DNA of 64,000 nt from Sphingomonas sp. OV641 (GTDB lineage Bacteria > Pseudomonadota > Alphaproteobacteria > Sphingomonadales > Sphingomonadaceae), in contig NZ_FNZB01000002.1 of the NCBI RefSeq assembly GCF_900109205.1, forward strand, positions 496,001 through 560,000. Reading direction: 5' to 3'. The position numbers were made by a program, and so were the translations under genes. Positions 18,794 to 28,838 of this stretch are shown piece after piece. Position 1 is the first letter of the stretch. Each line of letters begins with the position of its first letter. The notes under the pieces were generated by a model that saw only the letters and a list, made by a program, of their open reading frames with translations, was not told the DNA's origin and searched no databases.

Positions 18794-21700
18794 ATGTATC
18801 TGGGGGTTGCGTCGCGTCGGCGGCGAGTGCGTGCTTATGCGCTGGGAACGAGCGCGATCGTGCTGGGGATCATGGTCAGCGGGCCGGCGGCGGCGCAATG
18901 CGTGCCGGATCCGGCAACCCCGAACGGCACTGTCACCTGTGCCGGCACCGATACCGACGGCCTGACCGTCGCGACCGATAATGTGCGCGTTCTGGTGACG
19001 GCCGGCGGCACGGTGCGGCCGGGCGCGGCGGATGCGGCGATCACCAGCCAGGCCCGCGATACGGCGCTCCAGATCGCTGGCCTGGTCGACGGGCAGGCGA
19101 AGACCGGCATCCTCGTGACCAGCGGACTTTCGGTCGTCGGTCCATGCGATCCTTATGCGGGCGCGTCGGTGGGCACCTGCACGCCGGGCACCACCGTCAC
19201 CTATCCCCGGCCCGGCAACGCCGCAATTTCCGTGCAGAGCGGCGGTACGGTGACGGGGGCCAATGCGATCGTGTTCCGCCGTGCGTCCGCCCTTGACGGA
19301 TCGGTCTCGGGATCGATCAACAATGCCGGCACGATCACAGGCACGGCAGGCGAGGCAATCCTGGCCGAAGGTGGCGGCGTGGACGGCATCACCATCAGAA
19401 ACAGCGCATCGGGAACGATCGGCGGCGGGATCTCCGGCCGGATTTCCTACCTGACCAACGATGGCCGGATTAATGGAGGCCGCCGCTCCGCCCTGGCCAC
19501 GACCCAGAGCGGCGCGAACATCGTGAACAGCGGCACGATCGTTTCCAGCGGCACGGCGGCGACGCTGAGCGGCACCGGTTATCTGGGCGTCACCAACAAT
19601 GCCGGCGGGAGGATCGGCGGCAGCGCGGTGGCGATCACCACCAGCGGCATGCTTGTGCTGACCAACATGGGCACGATCAACGGAGCGGTGATCTCCACTG
19701 GCTCGGCCAGCCAGGGCAGCACGATCGATACCCGTCAGGGCACGATCAACGGTGACCTTCGCCTCGGTGCGGGCGACGACCTGCTGCGCGCGCGATTCGA
19801 TCCGGCGACCGGCCAGGTTGCCTCGATCACCGGCGCGATCGATGGCGGCGCCGGCACCGACACGCTGTCGATCGGGATCGATGCGGATGCGACGCTGGCC
19901 ACGGCGGTGCTGCCGACGAACTTCGAATTGCTCGGCCTCGATCTCACCAACGATCCGACGATCACAATCGCAGCCAGCTTCGCCAGCGGCAGCGGGCTTT
20001 CCGTCTCGGGCGCGGGAACCGTGATCAACCAGGCGGCACTGGTGACGCGCGGGCCGGCGATCCGCAGCCTGTCAACCTACGGCCAGACGATCGTCAACGA
20101 AAACAGTATCACCGCAACCTTCGATGCGGCAGGCGGGGCTGAGCAATTCGCGGTGGGCACGCCGCAGACGGTGCGCAACACGGGCGCGATCACGGCGGTC
20201 AACGGCGGCGCGGTGCGGTCTTACGGCGCGGTCGAGAACAGCGGCACCATTACTGCGAGCGGCACTGGCGTGCTGCTCGATTCCAACGGCTCGCTGACGA
20301 ACACCGGCACGATCCGCTCCACCGCCGGGACGGCTGTCAGCATCGGCTATTCGGGTGGCTATGAAACGGTCAATGACGGCGACATCGCCGGGGCGACGAC
20401 CGGCGTGTCCATGTCGGGCGGCAGGTTCACGAACAACGGCACCATCACAGGTGGCAGCGTCGGCGTCGCGCTGGGCGGAACGCTGATCAACAGCGCGAGC
20501 GGCACAATCACCGGCGGCACCGCCGCAGTCGCTCGCGGCAACGGCGCGGCGCGCCTCCTCAATGCGGGCACCATCAACGGGACGGTCGATTTCGCCGCGA
20601 CCACCCCGTATGATTCCACCGGCGACCTCTTCGTCGACGATGGCGGAACCGTTACCGGCGCGATCCGGCTGGGCGGGGGCGACGACGAGCTGGTCGTGAC
20701 GATGGGCGCCGATCCGGCGCGGCCGCTGGCCGGCGCGACCGGCGGCGTGGACGCAGGCGCCGGCTATGACACGCTGCGCTACCGCGTGAATGCGGACGCC
20801 GATGCGGCGCTCACGCTGACCGGCGGTTTCGAGGGGCTGGCGTACGAGCTGGCGGATGACGCCAAGCTGACGCTGACCGCCGCAAACCCGATCACCACCA
20901 CGATCGGCTTGACCGGCGTCGGCACGGTGACGCTGAACGGCGCGATCTCGACCACCGATCGCTCGCTGATCAGCACCGTGATCCTGAGCACCGCGCAGCT
21001 GACGGGTGAGGGAGATGAGCTGGAGGACGATCTGGCGATCGTCAACAACGGCGATCTGACGCTGACCACGAGTGCGCAGAACTACAGCTACAATCTGACC
21101 GCGGCGATCTTCGCCGGATCGGGTTATCCCAGCAGCACGACCGACGTGACCAACAACGGCACGATCACGGTCATCAACGCGCCGGGCATCTATTATCCCG
21201 CCGTGGGGATCTTCGGCGGGGCGAGCGTCACCAATAGCGGCACGATCAGCGTGACGGGCGGTGGCGCGGCGATCACTGGCGCGGAAGACGTGATCAACAG
21301 CGGCACGATCACCGCGTCTGGTACGGCGGCGACCGCCACGGGCGTCAGCGACTTCGTCACCCTGACGAACAGCGGCACGATCCGGGCCGACGGAGTGGCG
21401 GTGCAGAGCGGCTATGGCTCCCGGACGCAGGTGACGAACAGCGGCACCATCGAGAGCCAGCTCGCGACGGCCATCGTCGCTGGCTATTATAGCACGGTGA
21501 CCAACGAAGCGGGCGGCACGATCAGCGGCGCGACGGCGGTGCAGATGTCCGGCCCGGCAACGCTGGTCAATCGTGGCGCGATCATCGGCAACGTTGAGGC
21601 GGCCACCTATTCCTACGGCTCCATGATCTACGTCGCCGACGGCGGAACGCTGACGGGCGACCTGCGCTTCGGCATGGGTGACGACACGCTGATCCTGTTC

Positions 21701-24700
21701 GGTGACGAGACGGGGATCAGCGGCACGATCGATGCGGGGACGGGAACAAACACCCTGATCCATGCACGCCGCGAAAGCAGCACGGTCACCCTGGGCGGGA
21801 TCACTGTGCCGACGTTCGATGCACTCGGCGTGCGCGCACTGGGCAGCGATACGCAGGTGACGGTGCGCGCCGAGGCGCCGTTTGTGGGTGACCTGACGCT
21901 GTCGGGCGATGGCATGATCGTCAATACAGCGACGGTCACGGGTGTTGTACGCACGAGCAATTACTACGGATACGATTTCACCAGCGCTGACCTGATCGGT
22001 CCGATCGCCTTTACCAACGAAGGTACGATCGAAGGCGGCTTCAACGGCAGTGCGCGCAGCTTCGCCAACACGGGCGCGATTACCGGCACGGTGCCGGACA
22101 ATTATGCCGTCTCGGTGTGGTCGTCCGATACGCTGGCATTCGACAATAGCGGCACGATCGCGGCGTCGGATACTGCCAGCGGCGCGCCGGCAGTGGGGCT
22201 GACCGGCTCTTACGCCAGCGCTGTAGACGCGATCAACAGCGGTACGATCACCGGCGGGATCAGCGTTGCCCTGCAACAGAATTATCTCTTCCCCGACCAA
22301 CAATCACCAATTGCGACCAGCACCGCGTCGCTGACCAACAGCGGCGTGATCACCGCGGACGGCCTGTATGCGGCGGGTGTGTCGATCAGTGTCGACGCGT
22401 CCAACGGCGTTGCTGGCCGTGCGGTCCTCGACAACAGCGGCACGATCGAGGCCACGGGTCAGGGCGGGCTGGGTGCCTATGTCGGGTTTACCGACTATTA
22501 CGGCCAGCCCGGTACTGCGGCGATCGAGGTCAGCAATGCCGGCACGATGCGCGCCAACGGCGGGGGTAGCGAGGGCAGCTATGTTGACTGGTATGGCGAC
22601 ACCTATCGCTACACCAGCCCTGCCGCAGCGCTGTGGCTTGACGGGCTTCCAACGTACATCGGCATGCCGGGCGAAAACTCAACGATCGCCACGATCACCA
22701 ACGCCGGCACGATCGAGTCGACCGGCGAGCGATCGGTCGCGATCATGGGCCGCGAGGTGGCGCTTGACCTTGCCAACAGCGGCACGATCACCGGCGGGGC
22801 GGGGACGGTGCTTGCCGCGAACGACAGTCTCGCGCTGTCGTCCGGCAATACCTATCTGGCCGGCGCGATCCAGACGACCGGCACCGGCAGTGATCGCGTG
22901 GTCAACACCGGCACGATCACAGGGTCCATTGCACTTGGTGCGGGCGACGACCGGATCGAGAATTACGGCCGGATCGATGGCGACGTGTTCCTGGGGGCGG
23001 GCGACGACACCTTCCTGCAGCGTGCGAGCGCGATCCTGACGGGCACGGTGGACGGCGGCGTCGGCAGCGACAGCCTGATCGTCGATGCCACCGGCGGTGG
23101 CACCGTGAATGGCAACCAGTTCGTCAATTTCGAGCGCTTCTCGCAAATGGGCGACGGCAACGTCACGTATGCCGGGACGTTCCGTTTCGACACCATCGGC
23201 CTGTCCGGCGGCACGATCACCGTCGCCGAGGGCCAGACGCTGGAAAGCGACGGCGCGGTCACCATCACCGGCAGCGATGCGGGCGAAACGCTCGACAATC
23301 GTGGCACGATCCTGGGCACGGCGGTGCTGGGCGGCGGCAACGACGTCTATGTCGATCACGCCGGCAGCAGCGTCGTGAGTGTTGACGGGGGCACTGGAAG
23401 CGATCTCTATCGCGTCGTCCTCTCGGGCGATCGCAGCGGCATTGCCCAGCGCACCGGCTTCGAACGGCTGGCCGTGGAGGGCAATAGCACGCTGACGCTC
23501 GCGCTCGATCAGCAGTTCGACGATCTGGCGCTGTCCGGAGCCGGGGTGAACCTGACGCTCGGCGGCTATGGCATCGGGCAGGTGACGGGCAGCGATCTCG
23601 CCGAAACGCTCACCGTCGACGGCGATCTTGCCGCGGTGGACCTTGGCGGCGGCAACGACCGGCTCGCCTTGGGCGTCGCGCAAGCCGCGGGGCGCTACAC
23701 GGGCGGCGCAGGGAACGACGCGCTGCGCTTCACGGCCGACGGGCCGATCCTGCTGGCGGGCACGGCAACCGGCTTCGAGCAGCTCGAACTGACGGGCGGA
23801 TCGATGATCGTCACGGGCACGCTGGCAGGCTCCGAAGGCGGCCCGCTGACCTTCGGCGACGGGGCGCAGCAACTGACGCTCGCGGCCAGCGGCCGGCTGG
23901 TCGGTGCGATCGATCTGGGCGCGGGCGACGATCGCCTGCGGCTTGTCGGCACTTTGGTGGCGGGCAGCGTATCGGGCGGTGCCGGCATGGACATCGCCAC
24001 AGTTGAGATGGCCGGCGACCGCACGCTGGCGGGCGGCACGCTTACCGACTTCGAACTGCTCGCAAGCGAGGGCACGGGCACGCTGACGCTGGCGGGCACC
24101 CATGCCTATCAGCGCATCGAAAGCGCGACGGACCTGACGCTGGCGAGCGACGCGATGGTCAGCGCGGCCAACGTGCAGTTTGGCGCGCGCGACGATCGGT
24201 TCACGATCGCCGGTCGCTTCATCGGCAGCGTCGATGGCGGCGCAGGGAACGACACGATCAGCGTGTCGGGCGGCAGCGCGGCTGCGCCGGTGGCGTTCGG
24301 CAGCGTCAGCGGCATCGAGCGCTATGTCCAGACGGGCGGCTTCGTCACCATCTCTGGCGTCGCCGGGCTCGGCATCGCGGACCTGTCGGGCGGCCGCCTG
24401 GCGGGCCTGGCAGGATCGACGATCAATGCCGGGCAGATCACGGTGGCGCCCGGCGCCACCTTCGGTTCGGCCGGAACGGTCAATGGCAACGTCACCGTTG
24501 CCGGCACGCTCAGCCCAGGCGCCAGCATCGGCACGATGACGGTCAACGGCAATGTGGCGCTCGCCGCCGGGTCGGTTTCGCTGTTCGAGATCGCGTCCAC
24601 CAGCGCCGATCGCCTGCAGGTGAACGGATCGCTGAACATCGCTGCGGGCGCGACACTGCAGCTGGCGACCAGCGGCACGATCCGCCCCGGCGTCTCCTAT

Positions 24701-25897
24701 GACCTGATCGTTGCAAGCGGGGGGATCACCGGCAGCTACAGCAATGTGCTGAAGCCCGACAACCTGTTCGGCTTCGTCATCCAGCGGGCGGATCGCATCC
24801 AGCTGCTCGGACAGTTCCTGGGAGGTGCTGGCTTCACGCCGCAGGTGGCGCGATCGATCAACTATGCCAACGCCACGCTGCAGGTGCAGCCGGCGACCAG
24901 CGACCTGTTCGCGGCGCTTCCCGCGCTGCTCGCCGCCGGTGGCGCATCCGATCCGCGCGCCTTCGCCCAGCTGACGCCGGAGGCCTATGCCTCTGCAACG
25001 CAGGCCGGCGTCGACAATGCGCTGACGCTGGCGAGTGCCGCACGCGGGCCGGCGTTCGCTACTGCCCGGGAGGACGCGGGGCCCTTCACCTTCGGCCAGA
25101 TCGTCGGGCAATGGCATTCGCTGGGCGCGAACACCGACGAGGGGACGGCGGCGGCGCGCACGCGCGGCTACGGTTTCCTCGGCGGCGTCGGCTACGGCAA
25201 TGCCGACTTCTCGGTCGGTGTGTTTGGCGGCTATCTGGATTCGCGCCAGACGATCGGCGCGCTGGGTGCGCAGACCGAGAATGACGGCTTCGTCGGCGGC
25301 GTTCATGCGCGCTATGCGGCAAACGGTCTCGGCCTGACGGCGTCGCTGCTCTATGACGGGGGCGAGGCCACGACCACGCGTGCCCTGCCGGGCGCATCGC
25401 GGGCGAGCGGGCGCTATGATCTGCGCAGCTTTGCCGCGGACCTGTCGGTCAGCTATGCGATCGACATGGATGCCGAATGGTCGCTGCGTCCACGCGCGGG
25501 CGTTACCTATCTGCGCACCACGCGCGATGGCGTGGACGAGGATGGCGGCGCATTCGCGCTTCAGGTGGCGCGCGACCGGCATGTTGCGGGCTTCATCGAC
25601 GGTGGGCTGACGGTGGCGCGGAGCGACGCCTCGACCGCAGCGTTCCGCCCGTTCGTCGGGCTGGGCGTGCGCTATCAGATCGAGGGGCGACGTAGCGACG
25701 CGGTGGCGGGCTATGCCGGCGGGCCGCTGTCGCTGACGGCCTATGGTGCGTCGCGTGCACGCGCGGTCGGCACCGTATCGGCGGGGCTGACCTATCGCCT
25801 GACGAGCGGGCTGGACCTGTTCAGCACCGCATCCGCCCAGACCGGCCGGGACGATCATCAGGAAGCGATCACCACCGGCGTCCGCCTGCGCTTCTGA
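18794..25897 (+). CDS. Giant autotransporter, beta-helix passenger with Asp/Gly-rich repeats
   Basis: Type V secretion protein of 2367 residues. The signal peptide (MYLGVASRRRRVRAYALG, cleavage near AAAQC) leads to a very long passenger with about two dozen NSGTITxSG-type repeats, expected to fold as a beta-helix. These are interspersed with GG-x-G-x-D-x-L motifs (LGAGDDLL, IDGGAGTDTL, VDGGAGNDTI). The last 270 residues or so (from about 2095, FTFGQIVGQWHS) form the translocator barrel, ending RLRF. The ATG at 18794 has GTGGGGGG just before it. A two-component system and a small membrane protein precede it. Most likely an adhesin or biofilm factor; no protease or lipase motif was seen. The length is near the top of the family range. 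Confidence 0.95.
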   Translation: MYLGVASRRRRVRAYALGTSAIVLGIMVSGPAAAQCVPDPATPNGTVTCAGTDTDGLTVATDNVRVLVTAGGTVRPGAADAAITSQARDTALQIAGLVDGQAKTGILVTSGLSVVGPCDPYAGASVGTCTPGTTVTYPRPGNAAISVQSGGTVTGANAIVFRRASALDGSVSGSINNAGTITGTAGEAILAEGGGVDGITIRNSASGTIGGGISGRISYLTNDGRINGGRRSALATTQSGANIVNSGTIVSSGTAATLSGTGYLGVTNNAGGRIGGSAVAITTSGMLVLTNMGTINGAVISTGSASQGSTIDTRQGTINGDLRLGAGDDLLRARFDPATGQVASITGAIDGGAGTDTLSIGIDADATLATAVLPTNFELLGLDLTNDPTITIAASFASGSGLSVSGAGTVINQAALVTRGPAIRSLSTYGQTIVNENSITATFDAAGGAEQFAVGTPQTVRNTGAITAVNGGAVRSYGAVENSGTITASGTGVLLDSNGSLTNTGTIRSTAGTAVSIGYSGGYETVNDGDIAGATTGVSMSGGRFTNNGTITGGSVGVALGGTLINSASGTITGGTAAVARGNGAARLLNAGTINGTVDFAATTPYDSTGDLFVDDGGTVTGAIRLGGGDDELVVTMGADPARPLAGATGGVDAGAGYDTLRYRVNADADAALTLTGGFEGLAYELADDAKLTLTAANPITTTIGLTGVGTVTLNGAISTTDRSLISTVILSTAQLTGEGDELEDDLAIVNNGDLTLTTSAQNYSYNLTAAIFAGSGYPSSTTDVTNNGTITVINAPGIYYPAVGIFGGASVTNSGTISVTGGGAAITGAEDVINSGTITASGTAATATGVSDFVTLTNSGTIRADGVAVQSGYGSRTQVTNSGTIESQLATAIVAGYYSTVTNEAGGTISGATAVQMSGPATLVNRGAIIGNVEAATYSYGSMIYVADGGTLTGDLRFGMGDDTLILFGDETGISGTIDAGTGTNTLIHARRESSTVTLGGITVPTFDALGVRALGSDTQVTVRAEAPFVGDLTLSGDGMIVNTATVTGVVRTSNYYGYDFTSADLIGPIAFTNEGTIEGGFNGSARSFANTGAITGTVPDNYAVSVWSSDTLAFDNSGTIAASDTASGAPAVGLTGSYASAVDAINSGTITGGISVALQQNYLFPDQQSPIATSTASLTNSGVITADGLYAAGVSISVDASNGVAGRAVLDNSGTIEATGQGGLGAYVGFTDYYGQPGTAAIEVSNAGTMRANGGGSEGSYVDWYGDTYRYTSPAAALWLDGLPTYIGMPGENSTIATITNAGTIESTGERSVAIMGREVALDLANSGTITGGAGTVLAANDSLALSSGNTYLAGAIQTTGTGSDRVVNTGTITGSIALGAGDDRIENYGRIDGDVFLGAGDDTFLQRASAILTGTVDGGVGSDSLIVDATGGGTVNGNQFVNFERFSQMGDGNVTYAGTFRFDTIGLSGGTITVAEGQTLESDGAVTITGSDAGETLDNRGTILGTAVLGGGNDVYVDHAGSSVVSVDGGTGSDLYRVVLSGDRSGIAQRTGFERLAVEGNSTLTLALDQQFDDLALSGAGVNLTLGGYGIGQVTGSDLAETLTVDGDLAAVDLGGGNDRLALGVAQAAGRYTGGAGNDALRFTADGPILLAGTATGFEQLELTGGSMIVTGTLAGSEGGPLTFGDGAQQLTLAASGRLVGAIDLGAGDDRLRLVGTLVAGSVSGGAGMDIATVEMAGDRTLAGGTLTDFELLASEGTGTLTLAGTHAYQRIESATDLTLASDAMVSAANVQFGARDDRFTIAGRFIGSVDGGAGNDTISVSGGSAAAPVAFGSVSGIERYVQTGGFVTISGVAGLGIADLSGGRLAGLAGSTINAGQITVAPGATFGSAGTVNGNVTVAGTLSPGASIGTMTVNGNVALAAGSVSLFEIASTSADRLQVNGSLNIAAGATLQLATSGTIRPGVSYDLIVASGGITGSYSNVLKPDNLFGFVIQRADRIQLLGQFLGGAGFTPQVARSINYANATLQVQPATSDLFAALPALLAAGGASDPRAFAQLTPEAYASATQAGVDNALTLASAARGPAFATAREDAGPFTFGQIVGQWHSLGANTDEGTAAARTRGYGFLGGVGYGNADFSVGVFGGYLDSRQTIGALGAQTENDGFVGGVHARYAANGLGLTASLLYDGGEATTTRALPGASRASGRYDLRSFAADLSVSYAIDMDAEWSLRPRAGVTYLRTTRDGVDEDGGAFALQVARDRHVAGFIDGGLTVARSDASTAAFRPFVGLGVRYQIEGRRSDAVAGYAGGPLSLTAYGASRARAVGTVSAGLTYRLTSGLDLFSTASAQTGRDDHQEAITTGVRLRF

Positions 25898-25920
25898 TCG
25901 AAGGCGGCGACGGATCGGGC

Positions 25921-25955
25921 CTCACGGCGCAGCATGATGATTGCTGCGCCGTGAG
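25921..25955 (+). terminator. Strong hairpin after autotransporter
   Basis: CTCACGGCGCAGCA (25921-25934) is perfectly complementary to TGCTGCGCCGTGAG (25942-25955) around a 7-base loop, 23 bp after the autotransporter stop. GGG/CCC flanks extend it past one bulge. There is no T-run, so termination efficiency is uncertain. Confidence 0.7.
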
Positions 25956-25991
25956 CCCTGCCGGTCAGCTCCGGCACGGCACAGGGACAAT

Positions 25992-26489
25992 TTGTCCAAT
26001 TCTGTCGTGGGACAGGTGGCTTATGTCGGCGATGTGGAACACGATCATTCTGCCCCGCCCGATCACGACACGGATGGCGCCAAGTTTCGCTGGATCATGC
26101 GATGCGGCTGGAGGGGACTTTGTCCGCGTTGCGGGCAGGGGAAGATGTTCCGATCCTGGCTGACGATTGTGGATCGCTGCGACGCGTGCGGCCTCGATTA
26201 TCGTTTTGCTGCACCGGACGACGGGCCGGCGTTCTTTTCACTATGCATATGCGCGCTGCCGCTGATCGCCTTCGTGGTGTGGGTGCAGGTGGCGTTCGAT
26301 CCGCCGGCCTGGGTGCACCTTCTCACATCGGTGCCGTTCATGGCGCTCGGCACCTTGCTGCCGCTGCGGCCGATCAAGGGATGGCTGGTCGCGTCGCAAT
26401 ATGTGAACCGCGCGCAGGAGGCGGGGACGCGCAAGCTGTGGGCGCAGCTGCACGGCACCGATCCGGGCCGAAGCGACTTCGACCAATAG
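25992..26489 (+). CDS. DUF983 family zinc-ribbon membrane protein
   Basis: Inner-membrane protein of unknown function. It has a CPRCGQGKMF and CDACGLDYRF zinc-ribbon pair followed by two hydrophobic segments (ALPLIAFVVWVQVAF and LLTSVPFMALGTLLPL), the normal DUF983 layout. DUF983 genes often lie near haem/copper oxidase or cytochrome genes, but not here. The start is unresolved: a TTG at 25941 lies inside the terminator hairpin and is rejected. The TTG at 25992 (AGGG ahead) and GTGs at 26007, 26016 and 26034 are candidates. Confidence 0.8.
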   Translation: MSNSVVGQVAYVGDVEHDHSAPPDHDTDGAKFRWIMRCGWRGLCPRCGQGKMFRSWLTIVDRCDACGLDYRFAAPDDGPAFFSLCICALPLIAFVVWVQVAFDPPAWVHLLTSVPFMALGTLLPLRPIKGWLVASQYVNRAQEAGTRKLWAQLHGTDPGRSDFDQ

Positions 26490-26548
26490 AGTTTTGGGGA
26501 TGGCGGACGAGCGGCGCGGGTCGTTCGAGAACCGCGCCGCAGTGTCGC

Positions 26549-28513
26549 TCAGCGCGACTGCTGGTCGAACAGGCGGCGCAGGAACACCGTCTCGACCTCG
26601 CGGCGCAGATCGTTGTTGGGCTTTTTCAGGAAGCCATGACCCTCGTCGGCGAAGAGGACGTACCAGGCCTCATTGCCGTTCGCGCGCAGCTTTTCCACGA
26701 TCTGATCGGATTCGAGCTGAGGCACGCGCGGGTCGTTGGCGCCCTGCATCACCAGCATCGGCTTGCTGATGCGATCGACGCTGGCGATCGGCGACACGCG
26801 CTGCAGCACCGCGCGCATCTTGGGATCACGCTCGTCGCCATATTCGGCGCGGCGGTTGTCGCGGCGATAGGCCTCGGTCCGTTCAAGGAAAGTGATCCAG
26901 TTGCTGATGCCGTAGCGCTCAACGCCGCCGACCAGGCGATCGGAATAATGCGTCATCACGGCGAGGCTCATGTAGCCGCCATAGGATTGGCCATAAACGG
27001 CGACGCGCTTCGCATCGAGAGTCGGCTGCTGGCCGATCCAGTCGAGCAGCGCGCCGATGTCCTTCACCGAATCCTCGCGCTTCTCGGCATTGTCGAGATT
27101 GAGATAGCGCTTTCCATAGCCGTCGCTGCCGCGAACGTTGGGCAGGATCACCGTCGCTTTCAGCACATCGGCGAAATATTGCGCGCCATAATTCCAGATC
27201 GGGCGGGTCTGCGATTCCGGTCCACCGTGAATGTCGATGATGACCGGCGTGCGCGTGCCCGGCGCCACGCCCTTCGGACGATAGACGAAGGCGGGGACGG
27301 AGAGGCCGTCGAACGATTTGAAGCGGATCAGTTCCGGTTCGGCGAGCGTCGCCGGATCGAGATCGCCCAGCTCCGAGCTGGTCCAGCGTGTCAGCGCGCC
27401 GCCCGTGACGTCCCAGCTCCATACGTCGCCGGCAGACGTGGCGGAGGTGAGGCCGATCGCGAGCTGCTGTCCATCGGGCGAGAATTTCAGCGCCGTCAGC
27501 ACGCCCTTGGGCACGGTCGGCTGCGGCAGCGCGCGGCGGGTGACGCGATCCTGCACCACCACACGCGAAAAGCCGTCCTCGTTCACCGCATAGGCGAGCA
27601 CGCGGCCGTCATCGGTGAGGTCGAAGCTTTCCACATCCCATTTCAGCCCCGGCGTCAGCACGCGCTGCGCACCCGTCGCGATGTCGATCTCGACCAGCTG
27701 GCGCGTGTCGCTGCCGGCATCGGAGATGGCGATCAGCGACTTGCCGCCGGGCAGGTAGCGCGGCTCCTGATAGACCGCAGCCGCCGCCTTGGGCGCGATG
27801 CGCTGCGCCTTGCCGGTGGCGAGATCGAGCTCGAACAGCTGGTCCTCGCGGTTCGACAGGCTGCGCACGAAGACGAGGCGCGACTTGTCGGGCGCGATGT
27901 CGGCCGGGCCCACGGCGCCGTCGGCCTGATACAGCGTGCGCGGTGTGCCGCCGGCCTTGGGATCCAGCCCGAGGATCGTATAGGCGGCGCTCCCCTTGGT
28001 GGCGCGCGCCCAGGCGAGAAGGGTGCCATCCTTGCTGAACACGGCAGACTGGTTGCGCGTGCCGGGCTCAGTCACTTGCTGCGCCGTGCCGGTCAGGCCG
28101 CGCGTGTAGAGCTGAAACCATTCGTCGCCGCCGGTGTCGCGCATCATGACGAAACGGTCGGTACCGGGGATCATTGTGGCGCTGGCGATCGGCTCCGCCC
28201 CGAAGGTGACCTGGGTGCGCGCGGCGCCGGGTTTCGCCACGTGATGAAGCTGCTGCGTCGCGCCGAAGCGGGTGGCGATCAGCATCGACCCATCGGGCAG
28301 CCAATCCTCGAACTGCGCGGCGCGGCTGTTCTGATACCGCTGCACCGCCTCACGCACGTCGGCCGGTATCTCAGGCACGCCGGAGAGGGTGGCGGTGCCC
28401 ACCTGGCGTTTGCCGATCGGTGCGGGGCTGGTCTGTTCGGGGCTGGTCGTCTGAGCAGAGGCCCCGGCGGCAAGCGCGACCAGGGTGAGCGAGGTGGCGA
28501 AGTGCTTGAACAT
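26549..28513 (-). CDS. S9-family serine peptidase (dipeptidyl/acylaminoacyl type)
   Basis: Exported peptidase of 654 residues: signal peptide (MFKHFATSLTLVALAAGASA), a beta-propeller region (about 50-400), and an alpha/beta-hydrolase domain. The catalytic serine S510 is in YGQSYGGYMS, with D594 in GANDPRVP and H626 in DEGHGF. The family cuts short peptides from the N-terminus or as oligopeptides, probably in the periplasm. It is a single gene, converging with the DUF983 gene. Substrate preference cannot be read from sequence. Confidence 0.95.
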   Translation of the reverse strand: MFKHFATSLTLVALAAGASAQTTSPEQTSPAPIGKRQVGTATLSGVPEIPADVREAVQRYQNSRAAQFEDWLPDGSMLIATRFGATQQLHHVAKPGAARTQVTFGAEPIASATMIPGTDRFVMMRDTGGDEWFQLYTRGLTGTAQQVTEPGTRNQSAVFSKDGTLLAWARATKGSAAYTILGLDPKAGGTPRTLYQADGAVGPADIAPDKSRLVFVRSLSNREDQLFELDLATGKAQRIAPKAAAAVYQEPRYLPGGKSLIAISDAGSDTRQLVEIDIATGAQRVLTPGLKWDVESFDLTDDGRVLAYAVNEDGFSRVVVQDRVTRRALPQPTVPKGVLTALKFSPDGQQLAIGLTSATSAGDVWSWDVTGGALTRWTSSELGDLDPATLAEPELIRFKSFDGLSVPAFVYRPKGVAPGTRTPVIIDIHGGPESQTRPIWNYGAQYFADVLKATVILPNVRGSDGYGKRYLNLDNAEKREDSVKDIGALLDWIGQQPTLDAKRVAVYGQSYGGYMSLAVMTHYSDRLVGGVERYGISNWITFLERTEAYRRDNRRAEYGDERDPKMRAVLQRVSPIASVDRISKPMLVMQGANDPRVPQLESDQIVEKLRANGNEAWYVLFADEGHGFLKKPNNDLRREVETVFLRRLFDQQSR

Positions 28514-28838
28514 GGCAGTCTTGATCGGCCGTGGATGCTTGCCGCGTCAAGCGGCAAGCGCGGGGTGGGTGGGGGTCGCTCTTTGCCGCGGTGGCAGGGG
28601 ACAGGCGTTTCCGGCAGGGAGGGTGCGCTCATCTCTAGCCGTTGCGTTCGGGGAGCCATGGATCCCGGCGCAGGGCCGGGATGACGCAGCTTGTGTGGCC
28701 CTGGCCCGGGGCGAACGGATCGAGGGGAAGGCTTCAGGTTCGTGCGCGGTTCGCTGAGGCGGGGATGTGCAGGAGGGCTTGGCGCTTTCCCGACTGGGCC
28801 CCGGCCTTTGCCGGGGAGCAGCGGTCTTTGTTGGTAGG
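28514..28838. other. Intergenic stretch with repeat fragments
   Basis: No credible gene. It holds a half REP-like element (28656-28686) and a short hairpin CCCCGGC-CTTT-GCCGGGG (28799-28816), 23 bp after the kinase stop, which may help end that transcript. The upstream part must carry the S9 peptidase promoter. Confidence 0.6.
28656..28686. repeat. Half REP-like element (family 1)
   Basis: CCATGGATCCCGGC, GCAGGGCCGGGATGACG matches one arm of the pairs at 4402-4508 and 61161-61256. The opposite arm is missing or decayed. Confidence 0.7.

Noticed and set aside
20072-25858. Minus-strand open frames of 743 and 1059 codons opposite the autotransporter
   Set aside because: They mirror the repetitive passenger and are rich in Arg and Ala; no signal or domain seen.
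25941-25991. TTG start at 25941 for the DUF983 protein
   Set aside because: It lies inside the hairpin behind the autotransporter, which would hide the ribosome site.
26102-28684. Plus-strand open frame of 860 codons opposite the S9 peptidase
   Set aside because: Starts inside the DUF983 gene and has no recognisable domain; the peptidase triad on the other strand is complete.
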